Assembly (NCBI GenBank): GCA_963575745.1
Contig: CAUYUJ010012692.1
Location: forward strand, 231,333-262,176
Source: Prorocentrum cordatum
Lineage: Eukaryota > Sar > Dinophyceae > Prorocentrales > Prorocentraceae
Reading direction: 5' to 3'
DNA: 30,844 bases
Positions 30,175-30,844 of the stretch are shown piece by piece (positions within the stretch are counted from its first letter, which is position 1; each line of letters begins with the position of its first letter). The translations under genes and the position numbers were made by a program. The notes below the pieces were generated by a model that had not been told where the DNA came from, did no database searches, and saw only the letters and a program-made list of their open reading frames with translations.

Positions 30175-30630
30175 ACGATGACGGCGACGGCGACTGAGAC
30201 GGCGAAGACAAAGACGACAACGCACGGCGACGACGACGACGACGAGAAGCATCATGACGTTAACGACAACGGCGTTGACGGCGACGACCCACGACGACGA
30301 CGGCCGCGACGGCCACGGCGACGGCGACGACGACGGCGATGATGGAGACGGCGACGGCGACGTGGACGACGACGACGACGACGGCAAAGGCGACGGTGCC
30401 GGCGAAGACAAAGACGACGACGGACGACGACGACGACTCGGACGACGACGCACGATGACGACGACGACGAGAAGCATCACGACGTTAACGACAACGGCGT
30501 TGACGGCGACGACGACCCACGACTACGACCACGGCGATGGCCACGGCGACGGCGACGACGACGGCGATGATGGACACGGCGACGGCGCCAGCGATATGGA
30601 CGACGACGACGACGGCAAAGACGACGGCGA
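30140..30630. repeat. 225-bp higher-order unit inside the GAC array
   Basis: GAGAAGCATCATGACGTTAA at 30244 recurs as GAGAAGCATCACGACGTTAA at 30469, followed by the same AACGGCGTTGACGGCGACGA. GGCGAAGACAAAGACGAC precedes each copy (about 30200 and 30401). Period 225 bp. GGCGAAGACAAAGACGACG also occurs near 28880. Confidence 0.85.
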
Positions 30631-30844
30631 CGACGACGACGACGATGGCGACGACGACGGCGACGACGACGGACGACGACACTGGCGACGGCGACGACGA
30701 CGACGATCAGTGCGACGACGACGACGACAGACGACGGACGACGGACGACGACGGCGAAAGCGATAACGACGATTGCAACTGTGATGTCGACAGCGACGCC
30801 GACGACGACTACGGCGTCGGCTCTGGCATCGGCGACGGCGTCGG

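Larger units (their letters stand above)
25630..30844. repeat. Five-kilobase degenerate (GAC)n array
   Basis: Nearly all of this stretch is built from GAC triplets with GGC, GAT, AAC, GAG and CAC variants; pure GAC runs occur, for example 26146-26206 and 26975-27028. The plus-strand frames read Asp/Gly-, Thr- or Arg-rich, and the minus strand Val-, Ser- or Arg-rich, including a 987-codon minus frame, all from the triplet. Phase-shifting pieces such as GGACGACGACGAGGAGGACG recur and move the triplet register, so no single frame stays Asp-rich. Longer duplicated units are embedded. The array runs off the window edge. Confidence 0.95.

Overview
The window looks like nuclear DNA of a eukaryote with a large, repeat-laden, mostly GC-rich genome, most likely a dinoflagellate alga. 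The grounds are the composition, the near absence of intact genes, very long satellite-like arrays of many different units, small inverted-repeat elements, and two broken coding tracts that resemble, from memory, high-copy dinoflagellate protein families (a family with a PW...ALYSDE..PG signature and a later DWMH-like motif, and a LINE-like linker segment). No search was possible, so the organism call is inference. Nothing here looks bacterial: no operons, no ribosome-binding sites, no CRISPR array.

Layout. 110-916 is a 53-bp tandem array. 1239-2706 holds two coding-like relics, the second running straight into a 21-bp minisatellite (2706-3668). 3669-5700 is GC-rich with only weak open frames. 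About 5755-7290 is a broken copy of the DWMH-type family, cut off by a (CACACACG)n array that ends in a 100-N assembly gap (8245-8344). 8345-9860 holds a 75-bp repeat, a 116-bp duplication, and two small elements. 9860-10646 (+) and 11290-11730 (-) are further coding-like relics with in-frame stops. 12287-15004 holds three more small elements among CT and TCC microsatellites. 15123-16250 is a large inverted structure of TCC and GGA tracts. 16540-18216 is a 41-bp array interrupted by a 1.1-kb block carrying 38-bp inverted repeats around a GTGGGGACA minisatellite. 18217-22016 is mostly GGA repeats with short unique islands. 22141-25239 holds two coding-like minus-strand relics. 25630-30844 is a 5.2-kb degenerate GAC array.

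I see no complete, confidently functional gene and no RNA gene. The coding tracts that look real are frameshifted or carry in-frame stops, so pseudogenes are the best description, although unrecognised introns could explain some breaks. The clearest new observations are three families of small non-autonomous-looking elements with different target-site signatures: a TTAA-flanked one, a 174-bp one with 2-bp duplications present twice, and a GTA-flanked one present twice, one copy lying in a duplicated tract that preserves the empty site. Also notable are the 38-bp inverted-repeat block inside the 41-bp array and the GAC array with higher-order units. I did not find evidence of a new multi-gene system.
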